From NCBI GenBank assembly GCA_937916405.1, contig CALFUF010000156.1, positions 1-38,616 of the forward strand: a stretch of DNA of 38,616 bases, given 5' to 3'. Under the pieces are notes generated by a model. The model was not told where the DNA came from, did not search any database, and saw only the letters and a program-made list of their open reading frames with translations. The translations under genes were made by a program, and so were the position numbers. Positions 16,158 through 23,278 of this stretch are shown here, piece by piece. Within the stretch, counting starts at the first letter, position 1, and each line of letters begins with the position of its first letter. The DNA is from an uncultured Prevotella sp. GTDB lineage: Bacteria > Bacteroidota > Bacteroidia > Bacteroidales > Bacteroidaceae.

Positions 16158-16508
16158 TCAGTTATTTAATAGGAGATTGGCAAAGAAACGAACCAAGGGT
16201 TTCTCTATCCAAGCGTGGCGTTTAAAGAAAACAAGAAGGATAAGAAGAACATGAAGCGCTCCTACCACGAGGAAGGCAACAGCCGTCCCCGTGTAGGAGG
16301 CAAGCCAGAAAACGAGGGCAAACGAACAGAACATCGCCACACCAATGATGATGAGCAGAAATACAATGGCGAGGGCAGCAAATGTCAACAGACGTACTAA
16401 CTTGTCAACGATATCTAGTTTCAGATATTCTGTTTGAATACCCAAGTAGTGTTTGACAATCTCCGCCAACTGCGCGATGGTCTCTACGTTCTTGTCGCTT
16501 GATAACAT
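16158..16508 (-). CDS. Holin-3-superfamily/YqjE-like membrane protein
   Basis: 116 residues with two adjacent membrane helices (about 38-62 and 66-94: FAALAIVFLLIIIGVAMFC, then GTAVAFLVVGALHVLLILL), preceded by an amphipathic N-terminal helix and followed by a short cationic tail. This matches the small YqjE/phage holin-3 superfamily proteins found with YtxH and YqjD-like genes in many bacteria. Despite the family name there is no phage context. Sits 5 bases after the YtxH gene. Role probably in membrane or envelope stress; inferred from context only. Confidence 0.75.
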   Translation of the reverse strand: MLSSDKNVETIAQLAEIVKHYLGIQTEYLKLDIVDKLVRLLTFAALAIVFLLIIIGVAMFCSFALVFWLASYTGTAVAFLVVGALHVLLILLVFFKRHAWIEKPLVRFFANLLLNN

Positions 16509-16513
16509 CTTGA

Positions 16514-16729
16514 TTAGTCTACTTCAGGAGCTGCTTCTGCGATATCCTCAACGAGGTCACTCACCTCTTTGCGGCTCAACTTGATGTTGTGCTTCTTCAT
16601 GAAGTCATCCACAGCATCCGTAATCTTCTCACGAGTGTCCTCACCCTTTTCAGGAGCAAGCAACAAGCCAATCACAGCACCGGCGATAGCACCGCCGAAA
16701 AATGCGCCTAATACACCTAAACCTTTCAT
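16514..16729 (-). CDS. YtxH domain-containing protein
   Basis: 71 residues. One glycine-rich N-terminal membrane segment (GVLGAFFGGAIAGAVIGLLLAPEKG) ending in the APxKG signature of YtxH (general-stress-type) proteins, followed by a charged amphipathic helix (DTREKITDAVDDFMKKH). Likely anchored in the inner membrane with a cytoplasmic tail. First gene of the three-gene envelope cluster, promoter at 16771-16779. Confidence 0.85.
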   Translation of the reverse strand: MKGLGVLGAFFGGAIAGAVIGLLLAPEKGEDTREKITDAVDDFMKKHNIKLSRKEVSDLVEDIAEAAPEVD

Positions 16730-16770
16730 AGTCTTATCATTTTTTAGTTAATATAATACGATTTGTATTT

Positions 16771-16779
16771 GCAAATATA
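16771..16779 (-). promoter_or_regulatory. -7 box for YtxH cluster
   Basis: Reads TATATTTGC on the minus strand, matching TAnnTTTG, 42 bases before the YtxH ATG. Confidence 0.65.
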
Positions 16780-16818
16780 GGCAAAGTTTTTGAAAAAGTG
16801 GAAAAAAGAGAGCCATTT

Positions 16819-16854
16819 TTTGTTAAATAGGTTAGAATTTCCTTATTTAACAAA
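16819..16854. repeat. 11-bp inverted repeat in divergent intergenic region
   Basis: Arms TTTGTTAAATA (16819-16829) and TATTTAACAAA (16844-16854) are perfect reverse complements separated by 14 bases. It sits between the divergent YtxH (box 16771) and SPOR (box 16895) promoters. No T-run terminator context; a dyad operator is the natural reading. Confidence 0.6.
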
Positions 16855-16894
16855 CTTTATGCACGTTTTTTCGCTCTATTTGCCCGATATTTTG

Positions 16895-16903
16895 TAATTT
16901 CGC
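16895..16903 (+). promoter_or_regulatory. -7 box variant for SPOR lipoprotein
   Basis: Reads TAATTTCGC, one base from TAnnTTTGC; the same variant precedes thrS at 23238. It is 48 bases before the ATG at 16951. Confidence 0.55.
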
Positions 16904-16950
16904 ACGTGATATTTGAAATACAGTCTAATTTAAATAATTAAGAAAGAAAC

Positions 16951-17460
16951 ATGAAAAAGTACTTGGTAGTATGCGCTGGTTTGTGCGCAGCAATGGTTTT
17001 CACAAGTTGTAAATCAAGCGAGAGTGCCTATAAGCAGGCATATCTGAAGGCAAAACAGCAGGAGGAGCTCCAGCAGCAACAACAGCCCGCAGTGGTTCAG
17101 ACACAGCAGCCTGAGAGCAATGTGGTAGTGCCCTTAGAGACAAAGTCTGCTAGCAACACACAGGTGGTTGATAATACCGATAACGTAAGAGTGACCCAGG
17201 AGCGTGTGTCTTTGATTTCTGGAAATGGACTGAAGAACTTCAGCGTTGTCGTTGGCTCATTCCAGTCAGAGGCTAATGCCATGGGACTGCAGCAGCAGTT
17301 GAACAATGCAGGCTATAACGCACAAGTTGTGAAGAACGTAGAGCGTAACATGTATCGTGTCGTTGCTACTACCTTCGATACCAAGGAGGAGGCATCAGCC
17401 AGCCGTAATGACTTGCAGACCAAATATGCTGGCGCATGGCTGCTCTATAATGCCCGTTAA
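16951..17460 (+). CDS. SPOR domain lipoprotein
   Basis: 169 residues. Signal sequence MKKYLVVCAGLCAAMVFTSC with lipobox FTSC and acceptor Cys20; then a Gln-rich, low-complexity linker (about 35-75). Residues about 90-168 form a SPOR domain (LKNFSVVVGSFQSEANAM, later NMYRVVATTFDTKEEA), which binds denuded peptidoglycan at septa. Likely a periplasm-facing, membrane-anchored cell-division or envelope protein. It is 18 bases upstream of ruvX and probably heads the transcript that includes ruvX, def and the TPR gene. Confidence 0.9.
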   Translation: MKKYLVVCAGLCAAMVFTSCKSSESAYKQAYLKAKQQEELQQQQQPAVVQTQQPESNVVVPLETKSASNTQVVDNTDNVRVTQERVSLISGNGLKNFSVVVGSFQSEANAMGLQQQLNNAGYNAQVVKNVERNMYRVVATTFDTKEEASASRNDLQTKYAGAWLLYNAR

Positions 17461-17478
17461 AGGCTGAAAGGCGTTGGC

Positions 17479-17898
17479 GTGGCAAGGATATTGTCAATTG
17501 ACTACGGAAAAAAACGTACAGGTTTAGCAGTCACCGATCCTCTCCAGATTATAGCGGGAGGATTGGCGACTGTTGCTACTTCTGAGCTTTTCGAGTATTT
17601 GCAGGCATACATTGCCCGTGAGGAGGTGGAGCGTATCGTGATTGGAGAGCCTCGGCAACCTAACGGACAACCTAGTGAGAACCTGCCACGTGTACAGCAG
17701 TTTGTTAATCGGTGGCGTAAGGCTATGCCACAGATTCCGATAGAGTTCTATGATGAGCGTTTTACCTCTGTCCTGGCGCATCAGGCGATGCTGGATGGGG
17801 GACTGAGAAAGAAAGCACGTCAGGATAAAGCCTTGGTCGATGAGATCAGTGCTACGATTATTTTGCAAGACTATATGCGTTCTAAAAAATCAATCTAA
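17479..17898 (+). CDS. ruvX: Putative pre-16S rRNA nuclease / RuvX (YqgF)
   Basis: RNase H-fold nuclease of the YqgF/RuvX family, implicated in 16S rRNA 5' maturation and related to Holliday junction resolvases. 139 residues, standard length. Seen: first acidic motif LSIDYGKKRTGLAVTD, IGEPRQPNGQPSE, FYDERFTSVLA with the second acidic residue, and the terminal DEISATIILQDYM. Start is GTG at 17479; no better ATG exists. Separated by one base from def. Confidence 0.93.
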   Translation: MARILSIDYGKKRTGLAVTDPLQIIAGGLATVATSELFEYLQAYIAREEVERIVIGEPRQPNGQPSENLPRVQQFVNRWRKAMPQIPIEFYDERFTSVLAHQAMLDGGLRKKARQDKALVDEISATIILQDYMRSKKSI

Positions 17899-17899
17899 A

Positions 17900-18460
17900 G
17901 TGATATTACCTATATATATTTATGGTCATCCCGTGCTTCGGAAGGTAGCCGAGGATATTCCTGCAGACTATCCTGAACTGCAGCAGCTGATTGCTGATAT
18001 GTGGGATACGTTGGCAGATAGTGAGGGTATCGGTCTGGCTGCCCCCCAGATTGGCAAGTCTATTCGTGTGGTTGTCATTGATTTGGATGTGATCAGTGAT
18101 GATATGCCTGAGTATAAGGGCTTCCGCCATGTGTATATCAACCCGCATATCATCGAGTATGATGATACTGAGACGGCTTCTATGGAGGAGGGCTGTCTGT
18201 CACTTCCTGCTATCCATGAGAAGGTGACACGTCCTACTCGTATCCGTGTACAATGGCTTGACGAGGAGCTGAAACCTCATGACGAATGGGTGGAGGGCTA
18301 CCTGACCCGTGTCATGCAGCATGAGTTTGATCATCTGGATGGAAAGGTCTTCGTGGACCGCATCTCTCCATTGCGTAAGCAGCTTATTAAGAGTAAGTTG
18401 CGTGCGCTCACTCAAGGTCGTTATCGTTGTGGCTATAAGACGAAAAGCGTCAGTAAATAA
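17900..18460 (+). CDS. def: Peptide deformylase
   Basis: Fe2+/Zn2+ metallopeptidase removing the formyl group from nascent protein N-termini. 186 residues from GTG 17900; an ATG at 17840 would extend it into ruvX and is rejected, and YIYGHPVLRKVAEDI is the normal N-terminal text. All three motifs present: GIGLAAPQIG (43-52), EEGCLSLP with metal ligand Cys99, and QHEFDHLDG with His141, Glu142 and His145. Sits one base after ruvX; the TPR gene ATG follows its stop immediately. Confidence 0.95.
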   Translation: MILPIYIYGHPVLRKVAEDIPADYPELQQLIADMWDTLADSEGIGLAAPQIGKSIRVVVIDLDVISDDMPEYKGFRHVYINPHIIEYDDTETASMEEGCLSLPAIHEKVTRPTRIRVQWLDEELKPHDEWVEGYLTRVMQHEFDHLDGKVFVDRISPLRKQLIKSKLRALTQGRYRCGYKTKSVSK

Positions 18461-20431
18461 ATGAGGAGATTAGTGCTGTTCGTCCTGTTTCAATTGTCAA
18501 TTTTCAATTGTCAATTGTCAGTTTGCCATGCTCAGTTCAAGACCGACCGACTGGTGATGATAGGGCGCTCGGCACTCTATTTTGAGGATTACGTTCTTTC
18601 TATTCAATATTTTAATCAGGCTATCTCCGCCAAGCCTTATCTTTATGAGCCTTGGTTCTATCGGGGAGTGGCAAAATACTATCTCGACGACTTTGCTGGT
18701 GCTGAGGATGACTGCACTGAGGCGATCAAGCGGAATCCTTATGTGGTGGGGATGTATGAGTTGCGTGGCCTCTGTCGTATCCAGCAGAAGAAATATGCGG
18801 AGGCAATCAGAGATTATAATCAGGCGTTGAAGTATGACCCTGAGAATCAGAGCCTTTGGCATAACCGCGTGCTCTGTCATATCAATGAGAAAGACTATGA
18901 TACGGCTCTCCTCCAGTTAGATACCATCCTGACGCGATGGAGCCGTCACGCACCAGCCTATGCCATGCAGGCAGAGGTCTATATCTTGCAAAAGGACACG
19001 ACAAAGGCAATCACGGCACTCGACAAGAGTCTGGAGGTAGATCCTTACGATGGTAATCTCTGGAGCCAGCGTGCTGTCATCAGTCTATCACGGAAAGAGT
19101 GGAAGGAGAGTGAGGAGTATCTGTCGAAGGCGATTCATTTACTACCAAAGCAAGCTAACAATTATATCAATCGTGCGTTGGCTCGTTTCAATCAGAATAA
19201 CTTGAGAGGGACGATGGCTGACTACGATACGGCTCTTGACCTCGACCCGAATAACTTCCTCGGACACTATAACAGAGGATTGCTCCGTGCACAGGTGGGT
19301 GATGACAACAGGGCTATCCTCGACTTCGACTTCGTATTGAATCTGGAGCCTAATAACCTGATGGCACTTTTCAATCGTGCGTTGCTGTTGGAGAATACGG
19401 GTAATCTAAGAGGGGCTATTCGTGACTACTCAAAGGTCATCGAGGAGTTCCCTAACTTCTGGTTCGGTTTGCAGCATCGTGCCTCTTGTTATCGCCGAAT
19501 GGGAATGACAAAACAGGCGGAGGCGGATGAGTTCCGTATCTTAAAGGCACAGATGGACAAGCGTTATCTGGGCAGACAACCTCGTCTCTCAAAAGAACAG
19601 ATGCGTAAGCGGAGTGACTTGGATATTGAGAAATACAACCAGCTGGCTGTAGCTGACGAACAGGAGGTGGAACATGAGTACCAGAGCGAGTATCGGGGAA
19701 GGGTGCAGAACCGTCGGGTGGCGTTGGATTATCTTCCTATGTATATCCTCTCTTTCGAACAGGAACAGAGTCAGGTGAAACAGTATATTGCATTCGATAA
19801 GCTGGTGGATGCTTATAACACGAGGAATCCGAAACAGCGCCAACTGCATATTATCAGTGGTAACCCCTCATTGGATGAGGAGGATACGAAGAGGTATTTT
19901 GCCTATATAGACACGCTGGCTAATCAAATTGATCGTGAACGGAATACACAACGAGCTACCGCCTTGTTGTTTAAGCGTGCCATTGTTTATAGTGTCATCC
20001 AGAACTTTGACGCAGCCATCGATGACCTCTCCACCTATCTGCAAATCGACTCCACCTCGTCACTAGCCTTCTGGCAACGTGCGGCATGTCAGTCGAAACT
20101 CAATGCTTTTAATGCCGCTCAGGGTACGGATGTTCGTATGAAGACGGCGAATGTGTTGTCGGACCTGACGGAGGCAATACGTTATCACGAGAGTGCTTAC
20201 CTTTATTATAATCGTGGCAATGTGTATGTCAAGCGAGTCGACTATGCTCACGCCATTGAGGATTATACTCGTGCGATAGCTTTGGATGGTAATCTTGCCG
20301 AGGCTTATTACAATCGTGGACTTGCCCGTATTGCCAACAAACAGCAGAACGAGGGTATCAGTGATTTGTCCAAGGCGGGTGAGTTAGGACTTTATACCGC
20401 CTATAGTATAATTAAAAGATATCGGAAATGA
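18461..20431 (+). CDS. Secreted tetratricopeptide repeat protein
   Basis: 656-residue TPR protein. The N-terminus is a signal peptide (hydrophobic to about residue 24, ending CHAQ) partly encoded by a heptamer repeat at 18491. At least nine TPR units run from about 30 to 360, with typical helices ending in a DPxN/NP turn (for example ALDLDPNN, VLNLEPNN). After a charged linker (about 370-500), two or three more TPRs close the protein (YYNRGNVYVKRVDYAHAIEDYTRAI and onward). Protein-protein scaffold, likely periplasmic or outer-membrane associated; partner unknown. Follows def directly. Overlaps the next gene by 4 bases. Confidence 0.88.
   Translation: MRRLVLFVLFQLSIFNCQLSVCHAQFKTDRLVMIGRSALYFEDYVLSIQYFNQAISAKPYLYEPWFYRGVAKYYLDDFAGAEDDCTEAIKRNPYVVGMYELRGLCRIQQKKYAEAIRDYNQALKYDPENQSLWHNRVLCHINEKDYDTALLQLDTILTRWSRHAPAYAMQAEVYILQKDTTKAITALDKSLEVDPYDGNLWSQRAVISLSRKEWKESEEYLSKAIHLLPKQANNYINRALARFNQNNLRGTMADYDTALDLDPNNFLGHYNRGLLRAQVGDDNRAILDFDFVLNLEPNNLMALFNRALLLENTGNLRGAIRDYSKVIEEFPNFWFGLQHRASCYRRMGMTKQAEADEFRILKAQMDKRYLGRQPRLSKEQMRKRSDLDIEKYNQLAVADEQEVEHEYQSEYRGRVQNRRVALDYLPMYILSFEQEQSQVKQYIAFDKLVDAYNTRNPKQRQLHIISGNPSLDEEDTKRYFAYIDTLANQIDRERNTQRATALLFKRAIVYSVIQNFDAAIDDLSTYLQIDSTSSLAFWQRAACQSKLNAFNAAQGTDVRMKTANVLSDLTEAIRYHESAYLYYNRGNVYVKRVDYAHAIEDYTRAIALDGNLAEAYYNRGLARIANKQQNEGISDLSKAGELGLYTAYSIIKRYRK
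18491..18518 (+). repeat. 7-bp tandem repeat inside TPR signal peptide
   Basis: Four heptamers: CAATTGT, CAATTTT, CAATTGT, CAATTGT. Because 7 is not a multiple of 3, adding or losing one unit would shift the reading frame of the TPR gene. Confidence 0.8.
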
Positions 20432-21045
20432 TGATGCGAACATTACTAACCTTTTTGATGATGTTGCCTCTGTGTGGTGTCGCCCAGACTAAATACAGCA
20501 CCTCATGGCAAGACTTCCTTGACGGACAGTGGAAAGAGGCAGAGGGCAGGGTGGCGCTTAATCCGTCTTCAAAGGAAGACGCGTTAGCCATGGAGGTGAA
20601 GGCGGAGAAGAAAAGAACAGCCCACCTCCTACGTAAGGCTGCTTGCGTCGTAGTGTATGAGGACTCACTCTATCTCAACCTACGTCCGTTTAATACGTTT
20701 GGAGATGTCTATGTACGTGCTTGGCGCATCGGTGACAAACTGTTGTTTGCCCGTCAGGATGTCGCCCCCTCAGGGTTCAGTGTTACCTTTGGCGGGAATG
20801 TGTCACCTTTGTCCAAGAATTCATTTCGCACTCTTTCCAGTCTGGAGAACCTTGTCTGTTATCTTGCCGCATGGGACCCGCAGCGTGAGGAGCTCCGTAT
20901 GGCTCGTGTCACAGAGACGGTGGTCCAACAACTCCTCGCCAATCATCCTGACCAGCTCTCCCGTTATCAGTCGTTAGCACGCAAACAAAAGGAGAATGCT
21001 GATGTGATCATCAGTATTCTTCAAACTGCAGGCTTAATCAGATAG
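20428..21045 (+). CDS. Unknown secreted protein
   Basis: 205 residues, function not recognised. Begins with three Met codons and a signal peptide (LLTFLMMLPLCGVAQ, cleavage near VAQ). The mature part has an early KYSTSWQDFLDGQW segment, a basic KAEKKRTAHLLRKAA stretch, a CVVVYEDSLYLNLRPF motif followed by a predicted beta-rich core, and a helical C-terminus. The layout (external protein with a short enzymatic-looking YEDSLYLN block) suggests a periplasmic structural or sensor protein. Start overlaps the TPR stop by 4 bases, so the two are probably cotranslated and may interact. Confidence 0.65.
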   Translation: MMMRTLLTFLMMLPLCGVAQTKYSTSWQDFLDGQWKEAEGRVALNPSSKEDALAMEVKAEKKRTAHLLRKAACVVVYEDSLYLNLRPFNTFGDVYVRAWRIGDKLLFARQDVAPSGFSVTFGGNVSPLSKNSFRTLSSLENLVCYLAAWDPQREELRMARVTETVVQQLLANHPDQLSRYQSLARKQKENADVIISILQTAGLIR

Positions 21046-21053
21046 CTTGCTTT

Positions 21054-22454
21054 ATGGAGATATTAGATTCGATAAATGATGTGTTGTGGGGCTACCTGAT
21101 CATAGGGGCACTGATAGGGTGTGGACTATGGTTTACGTGGCGTACACGTTTTGTGCAGTTCCGTATGATCGGGGAGATGGTGCGTCTGTTGAGAGACTCC
21201 TCTGTGCATACGCATGGTACAGAAATACAACGGCATATTTCTTCCTTTCAGGCTTTTGTCGTATCCCTTGCCTCACGAGTGGGAACGGGTAATCTGGCTG
21301 GTGTGGCGACGGCGATAGCCGTTGGTGGTCCCGGTGCCGTATTCTGGATGTGGGTAATGGCACTGATAGGTTCTGCGACCGCCTTTGTGGAGTCGACCTT
21401 AGGACAGTTGTTCAAGCAGCATCACAAAGACTCGTTTATCGGAGGTCCTGCCTATTACATCCAGCGAGGACTGCACTGCCGGTGGATGGCAATACTCTTC
21501 GCCATATTGATAACCGTCTCATTTGGCTTGGCGAATAACTCCGTACAGACGAATACCATCTGTGGTGCCATGGAAGGGGCTTTCGGTTGGAATCCTCTGG
21601 TGACGGGTGTGGTATTGGTGATGATGACACTATTCATCGTCTTTGGCGGCATACAGCGCATAGCCCATGTCAGTGCCATCTTAGTACCTGTGATGGCTGT
21701 CGGCTATTTTGTGCTTGCCCTCGTGGTTGTTGTGATGAATATCCAGTTGCTACCCCATGTGCTTTCCGTCATTGTTAAGAGTGCCTTTGGCGTGGAGCAG
21801 GCTGTGGGAGGCACGTTTGGAGCCGCCATCATGAATGGTGTGAAACGAGGCTTGTTTAGCAACGAGGCAGGAGAGGGTAGTGCCCCTAATGCGGCAGCCA
21901 CGGCATTCGTGACGCATCCTGTCAAACAAGGACTGATACAGGCATTAGGTGTGTTTACTGATACGTTGGTGGTCTGCTCCTGTACTGCGTTTATCATCCT
22001 GATCAGTGGACTCTACACCTCCCCGGAACTGAATGGTATCATGCTGACACAGGCTGCCTTGCAGTCGGAGGTCGGCTCATGGGGACCCGTCTTTGTCGCC
22101 ATTGCAATCTTCCTCTTTGCCTATTCCTCGATTATTGGCAACTATTATTACGGCGAGACTAATGTGCGTTTTATGACCTCCAGGCGGAGCGTGATGACCA
22201 TTTATAGACTTGCGTCTGGTGGTGCTATGGTGATGCTTGGAGCGATGATGACTTTAGAGGCGGTGTGGAGTATGATAGATTTGTGCATGGCATTGTTGAC
22301 GGCATGCAACCTCGTCGCCATCTTCCTGTTAGGGAAATATGTGTTCCGCCTGCTTGACGACTATCGGCAGCAGAAGCGACAGGGCATCAAGGACCCGGTA
22401 TTTCATCGCAGCCAGTTGCCAGAGATAGCACAGGACATTGCTTGTTGGGAGTAG
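21054..22454 (+). CDS. Alanine/glycine:cation symporter (AGCS family)
   Basis: Inner-membrane Na+ (or H+) coupled amino acid importer of the AGCS/DagA family. 466 residues, normal length, with about 10-11 membrane segments visible. Seen: N-terminal LWGYLIIGALIGCGLWFTWRT, the signature ASRVGTGNLAGVATAIAVGGPGA (about 80-105), FVESTLGQLF, the central GVKRGLFSNEAGEGSAPNAAATA motif, and IIGNYYYGETN near residue 360. Alanine or glycine is the expected substrate, but specificity cannot be told from sequence. Begins 8 bases after the unknown secreted protein gene; no separate promoter seen. Confidence 0.93.
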   Translation: MEILDSINDVLWGYLIIGALIGCGLWFTWRTRFVQFRMIGEMVRLLRDSSVHTHGTEIQRHISSFQAFVVSLASRVGTGNLAGVATAIAVGGPGAVFWMWVMALIGSATAFVESTLGQLFKQHHKDSFIGGPAYYIQRGLHCRWMAILFAILITVSFGLANNSVQTNTICGAMEGAFGWNPLVTGVVLVMMTLFIVFGGIQRIAHVSAILVPVMAVGYFVLALVVVVMNIQLLPHVLSVIVKSAFGVEQAVGGTFGAAIMNGVKRGLFSNEAGEGSAPNAAATAFVTHPVKQGLIQALGVFTDTLVVCSCTAFIILISGLYTSPELNGIMLTQAALQSEVGSWGPVFVAIAIFLFAYSSIIGNYYYGETNVRFMTSRRSVMTIYRLASGGAMVMLGAMMTLEAVWSMIDLCMALLTACNLVAIFLLGKYVFRLLDDYRQQKRQGIKDPVFHRSQLPEIAQDIACWE

Positions 22455-22478
22455 GCAAGTCATATCAGTGAGCAGCCC

Positions 22479-22518
22479 CCCCAATATTATTGGTTCGTAA
22501 GTTTTTGGGGTTTTATTT
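22479..22518 (+). terminator. Possible weak terminator after the symporter
   Basis: CCCCAA (22479-22484) can pair with TTGGGG (22505-22510), followed by TTTTATTT. The stem is only 6 bp with a 20-base loop, and the T-rich tail overlaps the -33 element of the toxin-antitoxin promoter, so this is tentative. Confidence 0.3.
22481..22493. promoter_or_regulatory. Palindrome upstream of toxin-antitoxin promoter
   Basis: CCAATA-T-TATTGG, a perfect 6+6 dyad with one central base, 23 bases before the -33 element of the toxin-antitoxin promoter. Could be an operator for autoregulation. Confidence 0.35.
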
Positions 22519-22548
22519 GGAGGTTTCGTGGAAAGTCGTTATCTTTGC
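22516..22548 (+). promoter_or_regulatory. -33/-7 promoter for toxin-antitoxin pair
   Basis: TTTG (22516-22519), 20-base spacer, then TATCTTTGC (22540-22548). It places transcription start at about 22550, which favours the ATG at 22571 over the ATG at 22550. Confidence 0.75.
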
Positions 22549-22570
22549 AATGTCTTATCAACATAATGCA

Positions 22571-22837
22571 ATGGAAGAAAAAAGATATCCAGAAATCGAA
22601 GAGGAAGAAAGCGTAGGTCAATGCAATGAGTCCGCTGTAGAACCTATCGTTTACGTAGAAGATGTTGAGGTGGTGGGGAATTTTGAAGATCGAGTCCCAA
22701 TCCTTGGTCCTTCAACATTAGAGGAGGTCTTGGAGGACATTAATCAGTCTGAACGAGATTTCCGAGAGGGGCGTTGCTATCCTTGGGAATCTATTAAGAT
22801 TATGTTGGAAGATAGAATCAGGAACTATGCAAGTTGA
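22571..22837 (+). CDS. Putative antitoxin of RelE/ParE pair
   Basis: 88 residues, strongly acidic (MEEKRYPEIEEEES onward). The C-terminal half (STLEEVLEDINQSERDFREGR then ESIKIMLEDRI) is an amphipathic helical stretch like the toxin-binding tails of type II antitoxins. No ribbon-helix-helix, helix-turn-helix or AbrB-like N-terminus can be made out, so DNA binding is uncertain. ATG 22571 is chosen because the promoter puts the transcript start near 22550; earlier in-frame ATGs (22490, 22550) lie upstream of or at that point. Overlaps the toxin start by 11 bases. Identity rests on the partner gene. Confidence 0.65.
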   Translation: MEEKRYPEIEEEESVGQCNESAVEPIVYVEDVEVVGNFEDRVPILGPSTLEEVLEDINQSERDFREGRCYPWESIKIMLEDRIRNYAS

Positions 22838-23135
22838 ATTTTCAGAAAAAGCAATCCAACAATTAACAGCCATTGTAGATAGCCATTTGTATTATTGCGG
22901 AGAGCGTTCGGCAAGGAAATTCAGCAAACAAATTGATGATAAAATCAGGCTGTTATTGAAGTATCCTGAATCAGGTCATCCAGAACCTATATTAAAAGGA
23001 AAGAAAATCTTATACAGAGCAAAAATCATTAATAAGAATTACAAATTAGTTTATTGGGTAGATGCGGATACTATCCGTGTTTCCGCAGTATGGGATATGA
23101 GAATGAATCCTATACGACTTGCTAAGATGGTTTGA
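22827..23135 (+). CDS. RelE/ParE family toxin
   Basis: 102 residues with the RelE/ParE layout: VEFSEKAIQQL at the N-terminus, helical KFSKQIDDKIRLLLKYPESGHPEP, then a beta-rich half ending with YKLVYWVDADTIRVSAVWDMRMNP. The ILYRAKIINKNYKLVYWV and VWDMRMNP segments match the C-terminal sheet of ParE-like proteins. Whether it cleaves mRNA at the ribosome (RelE) or poisons gyrase (ParE) is not clear. The 11-base overlap with the antitoxin gene and the AT-rich codon use compared with thrS fit a mobile module. Confidence 0.85.
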   Translation: MQVEFSEKAIQQLTAIVDSHLYYCGERSARKFSKQIDDKIRLLLKYPESGHPEPILKGKKILYRAKIINKNYKLVYWVDADTIRVSAVWDMRMNPIRLAKMV

Positions 23136-23185
23136 GTCAGGAGGTATGGACTTCGTGGCAAGGATGCCGTACCTTCGTAAAGTGA

Positions 23186-23206
23186 CACATAAAAGTTTAT
23201 TATGTG
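23186..23206. repeat. 7-bp inverted repeat upstream of thrS promoter
   Basis: CACATAA (23186-23192) and TTATGTG (23200-23206) with a 7-base spacer, 8 bases before the -33 TTTG of thrS. Possible operator; could also be chance in AT-rich DNA. Confidence 0.35.
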
Positions 23207-23213
23207 AAAAATA

Positions 23214-23246
23214 TTTGGTGATGTCACTATTTATTTGTAATTTCGC
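23214..23246 (+). promoter_or_regulatory. -33/-7 promoter for thrS
   Basis: TTTG (23214-23217), 20-base spacer, TAATTTCGC (23238-23246). The -7 box is the TTCGC variant seen also before the SPOR gene. thrS ATG is at 23279, so the leader is short and holds no room for a T-box or attenuator. Confidence 0.6.
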
Positions 23247-23278
23247 AGGCGATTTAAACTTAAACATATATTGTAGAT

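Noticed and set aside
16158..16508. Holin-like gene as a prophage sign
   Set aside because: No integrase, capsid or lysin genes nearby; it clusters with YtxH and fits the YqjE-type cellular family.
23136..23175. Hairpin after the toxin gene (GGTATGG with CCGTACC)
   Set aside because: Seven pairs including a wobble, 17-base loop and no following T-run, so not a convincing terminator.
23247..23278. T-box or attenuator leader before thrS
   Set aside because: Only about 30 bases separate the -7 box from the ATG, too short for a T-box, and no terminator hairpin is present.
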